Origin: Arthrobacter sp. B2a2-09
GTDB taxonomy: Bacteria; Actinomycetota; Actinomycetes; Actinomycetales; Micrococcaceae
Length of the DNA stretch: 64,000 nucleotides
Direction of reading: 5' to 3'
Assembly: GCF_027587375.1 (NCBI RefSeq)
Contig: NZ_JAMXIC010000011.1
Span: forward strand, 1 to 64,000
Below the pieces are notes generated by a model. That model saw only the letters and a program-made list of their open reading frames with translations, searched no databases and had not been told where the DNA came from. Below are positions 16,882 through 27,400 of the stretch, piece by piece. Position 1 is the stretch's first letter. The number at the start of each line of letters is the position of its first letter. Both the position numbers and the translations under genes were made by a program.

Positions 16882-18144
16882 TCAGTAACTGCGGTCCCCG
16901 AATCGGCGCTGCACGTCGAGCAGGAACTTGAGGCCGCCGTCAGAGAGTTCCGAGTTTCGGAAAGCCCAGCTGGCCGACTCCCGCAACGCCAGGCACCGGA
17001 GGGCCCGGCTGTTATCCAGGTCCAGGTGCCATGCGTCATCCAAGGGAATCTCGGTGCCGCCAGGCATCCTGTAACCCTTTGCGTGGAGCGCCGACTGGAT
17101 TACTTCCCGGCGCAGATTGTACGGGGGCGCCTCACCGCTAACAGCCCAATGGACCAGCAGGCGCATGACCTCTTTGTCGACGCCGTGCTGCGGAAAGGCG
17201 AGCCGCTCGGCCAGATAGTCCCACAGCGCTGCAGGATCCTGCACAACGTGACGGCCAGCGGGGGTGAGGACCAGCTTGCCTTTGAACTTGCGTAACAGTT
17301 TCCAATCCTGCAGCTGTTCACGAAGGTCCAGGATCGGAATAACGTTTATCTCATTTCGCCCCGGCATCGGCCACTCATCATCCCAGCCGAGCTGGGCCAT
17401 GGCCCGTTTGACTATTGCGGGTTTGAGGTAGCCGGCGGAAGTCAGTTCCAGCCCGTCCGGGCGTGCTGCATTTAGAAACCAAAAGACCGGGCCAAGGACG
17501 GTCTCCCTGTCCTCCGGCGTGGCGTCACCCGGCCAGATCCGTCGTGCCAGTTGGCGCAGCTGCTCATTCACCCCGACGACATCGAAGTCGGTGGGGTCGA
17601 AGTCGGCTGCCCGCTGATGGGTTACCAATTCGAACCACTTCACGGACTGGCCATGCTCGGGGTGGCCGGGGTTGCCAAGCACGGCCACCACATTCGCGTA
17701 GCCAGCTGCCCCGCCTGAGTCTTCCAGGGGTCCCCGCATCGCGCCATCGAGGCAGGCAACGGTGTTTTCAGGGAGAGTGGCTGGGCCCACGATCTCGATC
17801 TCGTGAATCCACGAATCACCAAAATCGTATTCGTACTCCAGCGGAGCTTTACCCGGCCGGGCCGGGTCAATGAGCTCAAGCAGCCCGACGTCGGCAGCAA
17901 GCTCGGCGCCGGGTTGCACGCCGTCGTCGTCGGTTCCGAAGATGATCCGGCGGACGCCCTTACGATCGACACCGCTAACGCCGTAAAGGTGGCAATCCTT
18001 CCAGCCGAAGGCCGTCTGGATGGTTCCGTGCAGCTCAGCGACCGTGGCCGACTCGGGGAGGACCACCCGCCTCCAAATGGGCGGTTCAGTACCGAGAATT
18101 TCTATACGGAGTTCGACGGCGGGAAACTGCTTGGGTGCGTCCAT
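16882..18144 (-). CDS. Plasmid pRiA4b ORF-3 family protein, 420 aa
   Basis: The N-terminal domain, residues about 8-190, is the PRiA4_ORF3 fold: LRIEILGTEPPIWRRVVLPESATVAELHGTIQTAFGW, then YEYDFGDSWIHEIEIVG and a Cys/Gly-rich PENTVACLDGAMRGPLEDSGG. The C-terminal 220 residues (LTSAGYLKPAIVKRAMAQLGW, LVLTPAGRHVVQDPAALWDYLAERLAF) look like a winged-helix-like unit and are not part of the basic family domain. The biochemical role is unknown. It lies 52 nt downstream of nirD on the same strand, so it may be read from the nirD promoter. Confidence 0.85.
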   Translation of the reverse strand: MDAPKQFPAVELRIEILGTEPPIWRRVVLPESATVAELHGTIQTAFGWKDCHLYGVSGVDRKGVRRIIFGTDDDGVQPGAELAADVGLLELIDPARPGKAPLEYEYDFGDSWIHEIEIVGPATLPENTVACLDGAMRGPLEDSGGAAGYANVVAVLGNPGHPEHGQSVKWFELVTHQRAADFDPTDFDVVGVNEQLRQLARRIWPGDATPEDRETVLGPVFWFLNAARPDGLELTSAGYLKPAIVKRAMAQLGWDDEWPMPGRNEINVIPILDLREQLQDWKLLRKFKGKLVLTPAGRHVVQDPAALWDYLAERLAFPQHGVDKEVMRLLVHWAVSGEAPPYNLRREVIQSALHAKGYRMPGGTEIPLDDAWHLDLDNSRALRCLALRESASWAFRNSELSDGGLKFLLDVQRRFGDRSY

Positions 18145-18196
18145 ATCGGCAATTCTGCCAGTGTCGGGCTGCTTGCCGGAGCGCCCCGGCTACGAC

Positions 18197-18565
18197 TTAC
18201 GCGGCTACTTCGACATATCCGTCCACCAGGCGGGTGTTGTACGTTGCGAGCCGCAGTTCGGGGTTGGTGAAGCATTCGCCGGTTTCAAGGTCGTAGACCT
18301 CCTTGTGCAGCGGCGAGGCGATGGTGGGACGGCTGCCCCGGGACCCGACGATTCCCCGCGCCATGACGTTGGACAGCGTTGCCGGGTCCTGCTGGGATAC
18401 CGCCAAGACCTCATCCGGCGTGGTGCGGAAAAGTGCTACTTGCTTGCCTCCGACCAGGGCAGCTTCGCCCCAAGCCGGTTCCAGCTCGTCGATTGCGCAG
18501 ACGCGGTGCCAGCCGGACGCCGTCGTAGCTTCCGCGAGGTTCTCGCGGTCCAGAATTGCGGTCAT
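18197..18565 (-). CDS. nirD: Nitrite reductase (NADH) small subunit NirD, 122 aa
   Basis: Small subunit of assimilatory NAD(P)H nitrite reductase. The Rieske-like fold is seen in WHRVCAIDELEPAWGEAALVGGKQVALFRT, DEVLAVSQQDPATLSNVMARGIVGSRG and SPLHKEVYDLETGECF. The 2Fe-2S ligands of true Rieske proteins are absent, as usual for NirD. It works with NirB, the catalytic subunit. Here it is transcribed away from nirB across a 279-bp shared control region instead of following it. An unrelated pRiA4b-type gene lies downstream. Confidence 0.93.
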   Translation of the reverse strand: MTAILDRENLAEATTASGWHRVCAIDELEPAWGEAALVGGKQVALFRTTPDEVLAVSQQDPATLSNVMARGIVGSRGSRPTIASPLHKEVYDLETGECFTNPELRLATYNTRLVDGYVEVAA

Positions 18566-18739
18566 TTCAGCCCCTATCGCTTAGCCTGCCAGTCCGGCGG
18601 ATCCAATTCCGCCATTCGGCACGGGCCGTTTGCGGCCACAACTTCACGGTAGGCCCGCCATGTTTCGCCGGAATGCAATCAATGTGTCCTGCTCGTAAAG
18701 GAGACCTCACATCGCCTCAATCCTCACCGTGATGCCGAA

Positions 18740-18777
18740 GTTAAGCCCCCGAAACAAAAGGGAAACTGACGCGAAAC
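18740..18777. promoter_or_regulatory. GlnR-type box array between nirD and nirB
   Basis: GAAAC occurs three times at exact 11-bp spacing (18751, 18762, 18773), preceded in phase by GTTAA at 18740. This is the layout of actinobacterial GlnR sites (GTnAC-n6-GAAAC repeats), which sit upstream of nitrogen assimilation genes including nirBD. Binding on one face of the helix is implied by the spacing. It lies 68 nt before the nirB start and is well placed for activation. Confidence 0.8.
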
Positions 18778-18844
18778 TGCGTGTCTTTAGTCTGAAGTGA
18801 CAAGTCGCGGATGACGGTTCTGCGGCACATGCGAAAGGCCGCCC

Positions 18845-21466
18845 GTGACCGGACATACTTCCCCTTCAGAGAACCCGCGCCGCATTGTTGTCGCGGGCGG
18901 AGGCCCTGCGGCCCACCGTTTTGCCGATGCGATGCACACCCGCGGTCTCAAGGGCTGGCACGTCACGGTCCTGACCGAGGAAGCGCATCTTCCCTATGAC
19001 CGGGTCACGCTGAGCAAGGCGCTCATCGAGGTGGACTACGACCTCACCCTCGGGCACGCGTCGATGTGGGACCACGACGCCCTGGACCTGCGCACTGGCG
19101 AGCGGGTCGTCAAGATCAACCCCGACGCCAAGTCCGTGGAAACCGCGGCCGGCAACAGCTACGAATACGATGCCCTCGTGGTCGCGACGGGTTCGAATGC
19201 CGCCCGCCTGCCGATCCCGGGCGCCGAGCACACACATGTCTACCGCACGCTCGAAGACGTCTGGGCCATCAACAGAGCCATCACCGAGCTCACGGAGAAA
19301 CTGGGCCGTCAGGTCAACGCTGTCACCATCGGTGGCGGCCTCCTTGGCCTCGAATCGGCCGCCGGCACCGAACGCCTCGGAGCCCGTCCCGTAGTCATCG
19401 ACGGCGCCGCATGGCTCATGGCCACGCAGCTCGACGAGGGCGCCGGCGAAGCAATGGGCCGGTTGATCAAAGCCAAGGGTTTCGAAGTTCACGGCGGGGT
19501 GTTCCCGTCCGAAGTATTGTCCGACGACGACGGCCAGGTCACCGGCGTCCTCATGGCCGACGGCCGCATCATCGACGCCGACATCGTGATCGTTGCGATC
19601 GGGGTCAGGCCGCGCGATGAGCTCTTCCGTGCAGCGGAGGGCGAGGAGCAGGTCTTCACGCTTGGCCAGCGCGGCGGCGTTGTCATTTCCGACGGTTGCG
19701 AGACCGAGATCCCCGGTATCTTCGCCATCGGCGAGGTGGCCAACTTCGGCGGCATGTGCCTGGGGCTCGTGGCCCCGGCGAACACGATGGCCGAGATCGT
19801 GGCCGACCGCCTGCACGGCGGCCAGGCCACCTTCCCGGGCTTCGACACCGCCACCAAGCTCAAGCTCTCCGGCGTGGACGTCGCCAGCTTCGGCGACGGG
19901 TTCGCCAGGACCGAACACGCCCTGGAGATCGTCTACGCCGACCCTGCCCGCGGCGTGTACCAGAAGATCGTCACCACCGACGACGCCAAGACCCTCCTGG
20001 GCGGGATCTTCGTCGGCGACGCCACCCCCTACATGAGCCTGCGCCCCCTCCTCGGCCGGGAACTCCCCGCCGAACCCGGCGCCTACCTCACCGCTGCCGG
20101 CAGCGGCGACGCCCCCGAAACCGAACTGCCCGACGACGCGATCCTGTGCTCCTGCAACAACGTCCCCGCCGGGTCCATCCGCGACGCCATCAACGGCTGC
20201 GGCAGCTGCGAGGGCAACGCGCCCGTCCAGGACGTCCCCGGCCTCAAGTCGTGCACGCGTGCCGGCACCCAGTGCGGTTCGTGCGTGCCGATGCTCAAGA
20301 AGCTCCTCGAAGGCGAGCTGAAGAAATCCGGCATCGAGGTCTCCAAGGCCCTCTGCGAGCACTTCGAGCTCTCCCGCCAGGAGCTTTTCGACGCCATCCG
20401 CGTGCTGGAACTGACATCGTTCGAGGACATCCTGGCCCGCTATGGCGAGGGTGCGGGCTGCGACATCTGTAAACCCACCATCGCCTCCATCCTGGCTTCG
20501 CAGCATTCCGCATACGTCCTCGACGCCGGCCGCGGCACCCTGCAGGACACCAACGACCGTGCCCTGGCCAACATGCAAAAGGACGGCACCTACTCGGTGG
20601 TCCCCCGCATCCCGGGCGGGGAGATTACGCCCGACAAGCTCGTGGTCATCGGCACGATCGCAAAGAAGTACGGCCTGTACACGAAGATCACCGGCGGGCA
20701 GCGCATCGACATGTTCGGTGCCCGCCTCGAACAACTCCCGGAGATCTGGGGCGAGCTCATTGACGCAGGCATGGAGTCCGGCCAGGCGTACGGCAAGAGC
20801 CTGCGCACCGTGAAATCCTGCGTGGGTTCGACCTGGTGCCGCTTCGGTGTCCTCGACTCTGTCTCCATGGCCATCAACCTGGAACTGCGCTACCGCGGCC
20901 TGCGCAGCCCGCACAAACTCAAAATGGGCGTGTCCGGCTGCGCCCGCGAATGCGCAGAGGCCCGTGGCAAGGACGTCGGCGTGATCGCAACGGCGGAGGG
21001 CTGGAACCTGTACGTCGGCGGCAACGGCGGCGCGAACCCCGCGCACGCCCAGCTCCTTGCCGGTGGCTTGGACGACGAGACCCTGGTGAAGTACATCGAC
21101 CGCTACTTCATGTACTACATCCGCACCGCCGACCGGCTCCAGCGCACTGCTCACTGGCAGGCGGAGCTCGACGGCGGCCTCGAGCACGTGCACCAGGTGG
21201 TCGTCGAGGACTCGCTCGGCATCGCCGACGAGCTCGAGGCCGCCATGGCCAAGCACGTCGAGTCCTACGAGGACGAGTGGGCCGCGACCCTGAAGGACCC
21301 GGAACGGCTCCGCCGCTTCCGTTCCTTCGTCAACGCCCCCGGGCAGGAAGACGAGGCCATCGTCTTCGTCCCCGAACGCGGCCAAATCCGCCCCGCCACC
21401 AACGAGGAGAAGAGCGCGGTCTTGATTTCTTCCGCGCGCATCCCGGTCCGCGGAAGCGAGGACTAA
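18845..21466 (+). CDS. nirB: Nitrite reductase (NADH) large subunit NirB, 873 aa
   Basis: Catalytic subunit that reduces nitrite to ammonia in the cytoplasm. Domains in order: FAD/NAD-binding pyridine nucleotide oxidoreductase (VVAGGGPAAHRFADAM at the start, IGGGLLGLESAAG at about 160, AIGEVANFGG at about 297); BFD-like 2Fe-2S region with CSCNN, CGSC, CGSC (about 435-485); ferredoxin-like half domains; and siroheme/4Fe-4S ligands CVGSTWC (about 659) and CARECAEA (about 699). The start is GTG. Length fits the family. Its partner nirD is divergent. A GlnR-type box precedes it, so nitrogen limitation is the likely trigger. Confidence 0.96.
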   Translation: MTGHTSPSENPRRIVVAGGGPAAHRFADAMHTRGLKGWHVTVLTEEAHLPYDRVTLSKALIEVDYDLTLGHASMWDHDALDLRTGERVVKINPDAKSVETAAGNSYEYDALVVATGSNAARLPIPGAEHTHVYRTLEDVWAINRAITELTEKLGRQVNAVTIGGGLLGLESAAGTERLGARPVVIDGAAWLMATQLDEGAGEAMGRLIKAKGFEVHGGVFPSEVLSDDDGQVTGVLMADGRIIDADIVIVAIGVRPRDELFRAAEGEEQVFTLGQRGGVVISDGCETEIPGIFAIGEVANFGGMCLGLVAPANTMAEIVADRLHGGQATFPGFDTATKLKLSGVDVASFGDGFARTEHALEIVYADPARGVYQKIVTTDDAKTLLGGIFVGDATPYMSLRPLLGRELPAEPGAYLTAAGSGDAPETELPDDAILCSCNNVPAGSIRDAINGCGSCEGNAPVQDVPGLKSCTRAGTQCGSCVPMLKKLLEGELKKSGIEVSKALCEHFELSRQELFDAIRVLELTSFEDILARYGEGAGCDICKPTIASILASQHSAYVLDAGRGTLQDTNDRALANMQKDGTYSVVPRIPGGEITPDKLVVIGTIAKKYGLYTKITGGQRIDMFGARLEQLPEIWGELIDAGMESGQAYGKSLRTVKSCVGSTWCRFGVLDSVSMAINLELRYRGLRSPHKLKMGVSGCARECAEARGKDVGVIATAEGWNLYVGGNGGANPAHAQLLAGGLDDETLVKYIDRYFMYYIRTADRLQRTAHWQAELDGGLEHVHQVVVEDSLGIADELEAAMAKHVESYEDEWAATLKDPERLRRFRSFVNAPGQEDEAIVFVPERGQIRPATNEEKSAVLISSARIPVRGSED

Positions 21467-21485
21467 GAACACAGCGTACGGCGAG

Positions 21486-22259
21486 CTAGGGGGACGGCGA
21501 GTGGTCGCCGCGGGCTCCGACCACGCCGCCCCGTGGCTCGCCGTCGGCGTTTTCCAGAAGCGCGGTCAGGCGCTCGACCTGCTCGGCCAGCCGGCGAATC
21601 TCCTGCTTCATGGGCTCCTCGGCGACTGTCGCGGCCGCCGCAGCTCCGGAGGAGACCTGTTCAACAAGCCACGAGGCAACCGAGGCGGTCACGACGCCCA
21701 GTACAGCGATTCCGCAGACCATCAAACCCCCGGCAACGCAGCGGCCCACAACCGTCACCGGGTAGTGGTCTCCATAGCCAACGGTGGTGATCGTGACCAT
21801 CGCCCACCAGATGGCATCGCCAAAGTTGGTGATGTTGGCGCCCACGGCGTTCTCCTCCGCATCAAGCACGGCGAGCGCACCGCAGTACGTCAGGAGGGCT
21901 GCGGACCCGAGAACAAAAGTAAGGATGCGGCCGCGCATGGCGTTCCCGGCGGTGCGATGAAGCAGCTTCAGTAGTGTTACGAGCCGCAACAACCTCAAGG
22001 GCCTGAGGACCGGGAGGGCCAGTATCAGCAATTCGTGCAGGTTCCGCACGAACCACTGGGCGCGACGCCGCGCCAAGAGGAGGCACATGGCGTAGTCCAG
22101 GGCAAACACCAGCCATGTGACCCAGATCATGGTGTCAACAACGGTGGATTGGGCCTCGCTGAGATTGGCGATCACCTGGAACGAGTAGGCCACCAGGAAC
22201 AGCACTGCTGCCGCCACCATCGGCCATTCGGAAACCTGCCGCCATCGCTCTTGGGTCAT
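21486..22259 (-). CDS. Potassium channel, Kv-like six-TM, 257 aa
   Basis: The voltage-gated ion channel fold with selectivity filter TTVGYGD at about residues 158-164. The S4-like segment LPVLRPLRLLRLVTLLKLLHR has Arg/Lys at every third position, suggesting voltage sensing. S1-S3 occupy roughly residues 13-75 and S5-S6 flank the filter. The C-terminal tail from about residue 205 contains a heptad stretch (MKQEIRRLAEQVERLTALLENA) likely to form a coiled coil that assembles the tetramer; no RCK domain is present. It is convergent with nirB, leaving a gap of only 19 nt. Confidence 0.92.
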   Translation of the reverse strand: MTQERWRQVSEWPMVAAAVLFLVAYSFQVIANLSEAQSTVVDTMIWVTWLVFALDYAMCLLLARRRAQWFVRNLHELLILALPVLRPLRLLRLVTLLKLLHRTAGNAMRGRILTFVLGSAALLTYCGALAVLDAEENAVGANITNFGDAIWWAMVTITTVGYGDHYPVTVVGRCVAGGLMVCGIAVLGVVTASVASWLVEQVSSGAAAAATVAEEPMKQEIRRLAEQVERLTALLENADGEPRGGVVGARGDHSPSP

Positions 22260-22364
22260 TCGTCGATATTAGCCACCCTGTTAGCCGCGTTCACCTGCTG
22301 GCACACGGGCAGCTCCCAGCAAACGTTCATCTCCCAGTAACCGGTACTGACTAGGATCGAACCC

Positions 22365-23243
22365 ATGATTAATATGATCCAGGCCATCGTTATGGGCCTG
22401 CTGCAGGGAATCACCGAGCTCTTCCCGATTTCCAGCCTCGGCCACAGCGTCATCTTGCCCAAGCTTTTCGGTTGGGGCCTGGACCAGAAGGCGCCGGAAT
22501 TCCTGAACTTCCTCATAGCCACCCACCTGGCTACAGCAGTTGTGCTGTTCTTCTTCTTCCTCCGGGACTGGATTGAAATCGCCAAGGGTCTCGGCCGTTC
22601 CATCCGGGACAGGAAGATTGCTCCGTCAGACACATATGCAAAGCTCGGCTGGCTCCTCGTGGTTGGAACCGTGCCTGCCGGAATCATCGGTTTGATCCTG
22701 GAAAAGCCCATCCGGAACCTCTTCGGTTCCCCGCTGCTCGCTGCCGCCTTCCTGGTAGTCAACGGTCTCGTCCTTTTTGCGGCCGAGCGTCTGCGGACAA
22801 GGGACCGTCGCCGCGCCGCGGCACAGCCCGCCACCGCAACGGCTTCCGACGCCGAAATCGCCACCTTGTCGTGGAAACGCGCCCTGGCAATCGGAACCGC
22901 CCAGTCAGCCGCCCTGATCCCGGGAATCTCCCGCTCCGGCTCCTCAATGGCCGGCGGCCTGTTGTCCGGGCTGAACAACGAGAACGCCGCGAGGTTCAGC
23001 TTCCTGCTCGCTACACCGATCATCGGCGCGGCCGCCGTGCTCAAGCTGCCTGAACTCTTCACCCCGGCCATGGCCGATGAGCGCGGCGTGTTTCTGGTTG
23101 GAGCACTGTGCGCGGGTGTCGCCGCATGGTTCGCAACCAAGTTCCTGCTTCGTTTCTTTGAGACCCGGACTCTTACGCCGTTCGCCATCTACTCGGTAGT
23201 CGGCGGAGCGATCTACTTCGTCTTGATGCTGGTCATGGGCTAG
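22365..23243 (+). CDS. uppP: Undecaprenyl-diphosphate phosphatase UppP (BacA), 292 aa
   Basis: Integral membrane enzyme that recycles undecaprenyl pyrophosphate to the monophosphate carrier for peptidoglycan synthesis; its overproduction gives bacitracin resistance. Both signatures are present: QGITELFPISSLGH at residues 14-27 with the catalytic Glu, and PGISRSGSS at about 185-193 with the catalytic Arg. Eight hydrophobic segments and the length match the family. It is divergent from the channel gene. A short repeat of gaaggcattgaa lies just after the stop. Confidence 0.96.
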   Translation: MINMIQAIVMGLLQGITELFPISSLGHSVILPKLFGWGLDQKAPEFLNFLIATHLATAVVLFFFFLRDWIEIAKGLGRSIRDRKIAPSDTYAKLGWLLVVGTVPAGIIGLILEKPIRNLFGSPLLAAAFLVVNGLVLFAAERLRTRDRRRAAAQPATATASDAEIATLSWKRALAIGTAQSAALIPGISRSGSSMAGGLLSGLNNENAARFSFLLATPIIGAAAVLKLPELFTPAMADERGVFLVGALCAGVAAWFATKFLLRFFETRTLTPFAIYSVVGGAIYFVLMLVMG

Positions 23244-23369
23244 GTTCCCGCTGAAGGCATTGAACCGAAGGCATTGAAACTGTCAGAGGCGCCGCATAGG
23301 GTTTTGTCTGTCTCCACCACCCACTCATGAAACCGTGGCAACAGCCGCGGTAACTACACAGGAGCAAAC

Positions 23370-24149
23370 ATGCCTACGCCTGACATCACCCCCGGCTCAC
23401 CTTGCTGGATCGACCTGATGACCTCGGACCCGGAGAAGGCAAAGTCCTTCTACAACACGCTCTTCGGCTGGACCTACGAGACCGGTGACCAGGAAAAGTA
23501 CGGCGGCTACATCACGGCCTCGAAGGACGGCAAGATGGTGGCCGGGATCATGCAGAAGCAGGAAGACATGGGCCAGATGCCCGATGTCTGGTCTACCTAC
23601 CTGCGCACTGACGACATCAAGGCCACCACCGAAGCGGCCGTCGCCAACGGCGGCCAGGTCTACATGGAACCCATGGAAGTGCCGGACCAGGGAACCATGG
23701 CCATGTATGGGGATTCCTCCGGAGCAGCAATCGGCGCCTGGCAGTTCGGCGAGATGAAGGGCTATCAGCTGGCTGCCGAAACAGGCGCACCCGCCTGGCA
23801 CGAGCTCTTCGCCAAGGAGTACGACTCGGCAGTTTCCTTCTACCAGAACGTCTTCGGCTGGGAAACCACCGTCGTGGGCGATACCCCGGAGTTCCGTTAC
23901 ACCACGCTCGGGGCCGGCGACGACTCCAAGGCTGGCATCATGGATGCCTCCGGTTTCCTCCCGGCGGAAGTCCCGTCCTACTGGGGCGTCTACTTCGCGG
24001 TGGACACGGTCGATGACACCATCGGACAGGCCGTCTCCCTGGGCGCCACCGTCGTCCAGGCGGCTGAGGACACTCCCTATGGCCGGATGGCCACCCTGAC
24101 CGACCCGACGGGTGCGATCTTCAAACTCATCCAAAACCAGGCTGCATAA
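23370..24149 (+). CDS. VOC-family protein with two glyoxalase-like domains, 259 aa
   Basis: Two tandem vicinal-oxygen-chelate modules. The first starts at PGSPCWIDLMTSDPEKAKSFYNTLFGWTYE (residues about 8-120), the second at GAPAWHELFAKEYDSAVSFYQNVFGWETT (about 137-258), each ending with the family motif (GDSSGAAIGAWQ; TDPTGAIFKLIQ). Actinobacterial relatives are sometimes called hydroxylases or extradiol dioxygenase-like, without proof. The metal ligands of true glyoxalase I are not all evident. An aggag about 8 nt upstream supports the ATG. It is followed by a palindromic repeat that may terminate it. Confidence 0.9.
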   Translation: MPTPDITPGSPCWIDLMTSDPEKAKSFYNTLFGWTYETGDQEKYGGYITASKDGKMVAGIMQKQEDMGQMPDVWSTYLRTDDIKATTEAAVANGGQVYMEPMEVPDQGTMAMYGDSSGAAIGAWQFGEMKGYQLAAETGAPAWHELFAKEYDSAVSFYQNVFGWETTVVGDTPEFRYTTLGAGDDSKAGIMDASGFLPAEVPSYWGVYFAVDTVDDTIGQAVSLGATVVQAAEDTPYGRMATLTDPTGAIFKLIQNQAA

Positions 24150-24181
24150 GCCCAACCGCTAGGCGCAGCCCGCCACCCACC

Positions 24182-24266
24182 AGAGAGCATGCTCTCCCCA
24201 CGACGCGGGGAGTGGACATATTGGGATTATGTCCGCTCCCCGCCTCAAAGGGAGGGCATGCTCTCT
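24182..24266. repeat. Palindromic repeat (GAGCATGC/GTGGACATA family), copy 1
   Basis: Outer arms agagagcatgctctccc and gggagggcatgctctct pair with one mismatch; inner arms gcggggagtggacata and tatgtccgctccccgc also pair with one mismatch. T-rich sequence follows. The same two motifs recur after the nuclease gene. The element lies 33 nt after the VOC gene and may end its transcript. Confidence 0.92.
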
Positions 24267-24428
24267 TTTGTTTGTGTCGTCACCATATGGCAACCCGGTA
24301 TTCATCCACGCCTGATGTGATGCCGAGCGTGATATCCCCACCGGAGTAAAGCCCGGTTCACCGCCCGCCGACGCACACGACGGGCGTCTTCCACTGCGCC
24401 CCACAGGGCCAATTGAAAGTTAGAGCTA

Positions 24429-27400
24429 ATGCATTTTAAAAATGGGAAACTTCTAGTCGGTTTGGTGGTGTCGGCGGGATTGCTTGCGGCCCCGCTCGCC
24501 ACCGTTCCGGCCATGGCAGCCGATATACCGCCCGCGACAGGGCCGGCGGTGGTGATCAATGAGGCCTACCTCAGCGGAGGCAGCGCCGGAGCTGCGTTCC
24601 GGAACAAGTTCGTGGAGCTGTACAACAACTCCGACTCCGCCGTCAGCCTGAGCGGTTGGTCACTCCAATACCGCGCGGCGGGCAACGTCAATCCGCCCAC
24701 CTTCATCACTCCCCTCAGCGGCAACATCCCGGGCAAGGGATACTTCCTCATCAAGGGCGCCAGCAACAGCGCAACCTCGACGGCGGCAGAATTGCCGGCC
24801 GCCGACGTCGACGGTTCCGGCACGCTCAACCCCAGCGGAAGTGCCGGGACAATCGTCCTTGCCAAGCAAGGCACTGCAGTGAACCCCCTCCCCACGGGTT
24901 CCATAGTGAGCAACCCCGCCGTAGCCGATCTCCTCGGCTACGGCAGCACGAATACCTTCGAGACCGCGGCTGCCCTGGCACCGGCAAGCAACACCGATGT
25001 CCGGAGCCTGAACCGGAGCAACGGAGCGGACACCAACAACAACGCCGCCGATCTGAGCCTCAGCGCCGCTATCACCCCGACGGCGGCGGGGGCCACAACT
25101 CCTCCGCCCACCGGGCCTGAGACCAAGACCATTGCGGAGATCCAAGGCACGGGAGCGGCCAGCCCGTTCACCGGTGCCACGGTCACCACCCGAGGCAAAG
25201 TCACGGCTATCTACGCCACGGGCGGATTCAACGGCTACTACGTACAGACCCCCGGAACCGGCGGCGACACTGATCCGGCGGCCAGGACGGCGTCGGACGC
25301 GATTTTCGTCTACTCTCCGTCCACCGTGGAAAGCACCCAGATCGGCGACTACCTCGAACTCACCGGCACGGTGAGCGAGTTCTCCAACCAGACGCAGCTC
25401 ACCGCGGATGCAGCCGGAGTGAAGAAGCTCAGCGAAGCCGCGCCTGAAGTCAAGCCCAGCAATTTCGCGCTTCCGGCCGACGAAGCCACCCGCGAGCGCT
25501 ACGAAGGCATGCTCGTGGCACCCCAGGGCACCTTCACCGTGACGGACAACTATTCACTGAACCAGTACGGCGAAATCGGTTTGGCGGCAGGGACCACCCC
25601 CTTGGTCCAGCCCACTGCCGTCGCAAGCTACGGTTCAGCGGAATACAACGCCGTGGTTGCAGACAATGCGTCGCGCGGCATCAAGCTCGACGACGGCGCG
25701 TCCACCAACTTCCTCAAGGACGCCTCCACGAAGGCACAGGCGCTCCCCTACCTGACAACGAGCGATCCCGTCCGGGTTGGATCGGCTGCGACCTTCCGTA
25801 CCAACGTGATCCTCGGCTACGGGAACAACTCCTGGAAATTCCAGCCGCTCTCGCAGCTGACCCCGGCCACCGCGGACTCCGTGCAGCCGGTCAGCTTCAC
25901 CGGTAGCCGCCCCCAGGCTCCGGCCAACGTGGGCGGCAACCTGAAGATCGCGTCCTTCAACGTGTTGAATTTCTTCCCCACCACCGGTGACCAGCTCAGT
26001 GGCTGCACCTACTACACGGACCGGAACGGAAACCCGATCACGGTCAAGGACGGCTGCAATGCCCGCGGTGCGGCGAATGCCGAGAACCTCCAGCGCCAGC
26101 AAGCAAAGATCGTCGCTGCAATCACCAAGTCCGGCGCCGACGTCGTCTCCTTGGAGGAGATCGAGAACTCGGCACAATTCGGCAAGAACCGCGACGATGC
26201 CCTAGCCAAGCTGGTGGATTCCCTCAACATTGAAACCCCGGGAATCTGGGACTACGTCCGAACGCCTGCCAACGCTCCCCCGCTGAGCGACGAGGACATG
26301 ATCCGTACGGCCTTCATTTTCAAGAAGGCCAGCGCCGAACCACTGGGTGAGTCGATCATCCACAACGACACCGTCGCTTTCGCCAGCGCACGCAAGCCCC
26401 TCGCCCAGGTATTCAAGCCCGTGGGGGCCAGCGATGACAAGAAGTTCATCGCGATCGTGAACCATTTCAAGTCCAAGGGCTCAGCAGTAACACCGGACGA
26501 CACCGACAAGGGCCAAGGCGCTTCCAACGTCGCCCGCACCAAGCAGTCACAGTCGCTCCTGACCTTCGCCGATCAGTTGAAGTCCTCCAAGGCCACCGAC
26601 AAGGTGTTCCTCATCGGCGATTTCAACGCCTATTCCAAAGAAGACCCGATCAACGTCCTCACCGGGGCCGGCTACGCGGATCTGGAAACAAGCACGGGCA
26701 AGCACTCGTACTTGTTCGGCGGAATGGTCGGTTCCCTCGACCACATCCTGGCTTCCCCTGCCGCCCACGAGGTGGTCACTGGAACCGACATCTGGAACAT
26801 CAACTCGGTGGAGTCGGTCGCCTTCGAGTACAGCAGGTACAACAACAACGTGGCCAACTACTACGCCCCGGACCAGTTCCGGGCCAGTGACCACGATCCT
26901 GTGGTGGTTGGCTTGAACCTGCCGACCACCCCGGCCAGCGTGGACCTGCAGTTCCTGGGCATCAATGATTTCCACGGACGCATCGACAGCAACACGGTCC
27001 TGTTCGCCAGCACCATCGAACAGCTCCGAGCCAGTGCCGCGGCCGGTTCAACCGCTTTCATCTCCGCGGGCGACAACATCGGCGCGTCCCTCTTCGCCTC
27101 CGCCGTGGCCAAGGACCAGCCGACCATCGATGTGCTGAACGCGCTTGAGCTCAAGGCGTCCGCGGTTGGCAACCACGAGTTCGACGGCGGATGGGCGGAC
27201 TTGCGGGACCGCGTCATCGCTGGCGGCAACAACGCGAAGTTCCCGATCCTGGGTGCCAACGTCTACCAGAAGGGCACCACCACACCGGTGCTGCCGGAGT
27301 ACACCGTTCTGGACATGAACGGCGTCAAGGTGGCCGTCATCGGCACAGTGACACAGGAAACCCCGTCCCTAGTCAGCCCGGCCGGTATCGCGGACCTCGA

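Noticed and set aside
18866..21472. 868-residue leftward open frame opposite nirB
   Set aside because: It mirrors nirB codon by codon and has low-complexity Val/Gly/Asp/His-rich sequence, the usual artefact of a GC-rich gene; nirB has all family motifs.
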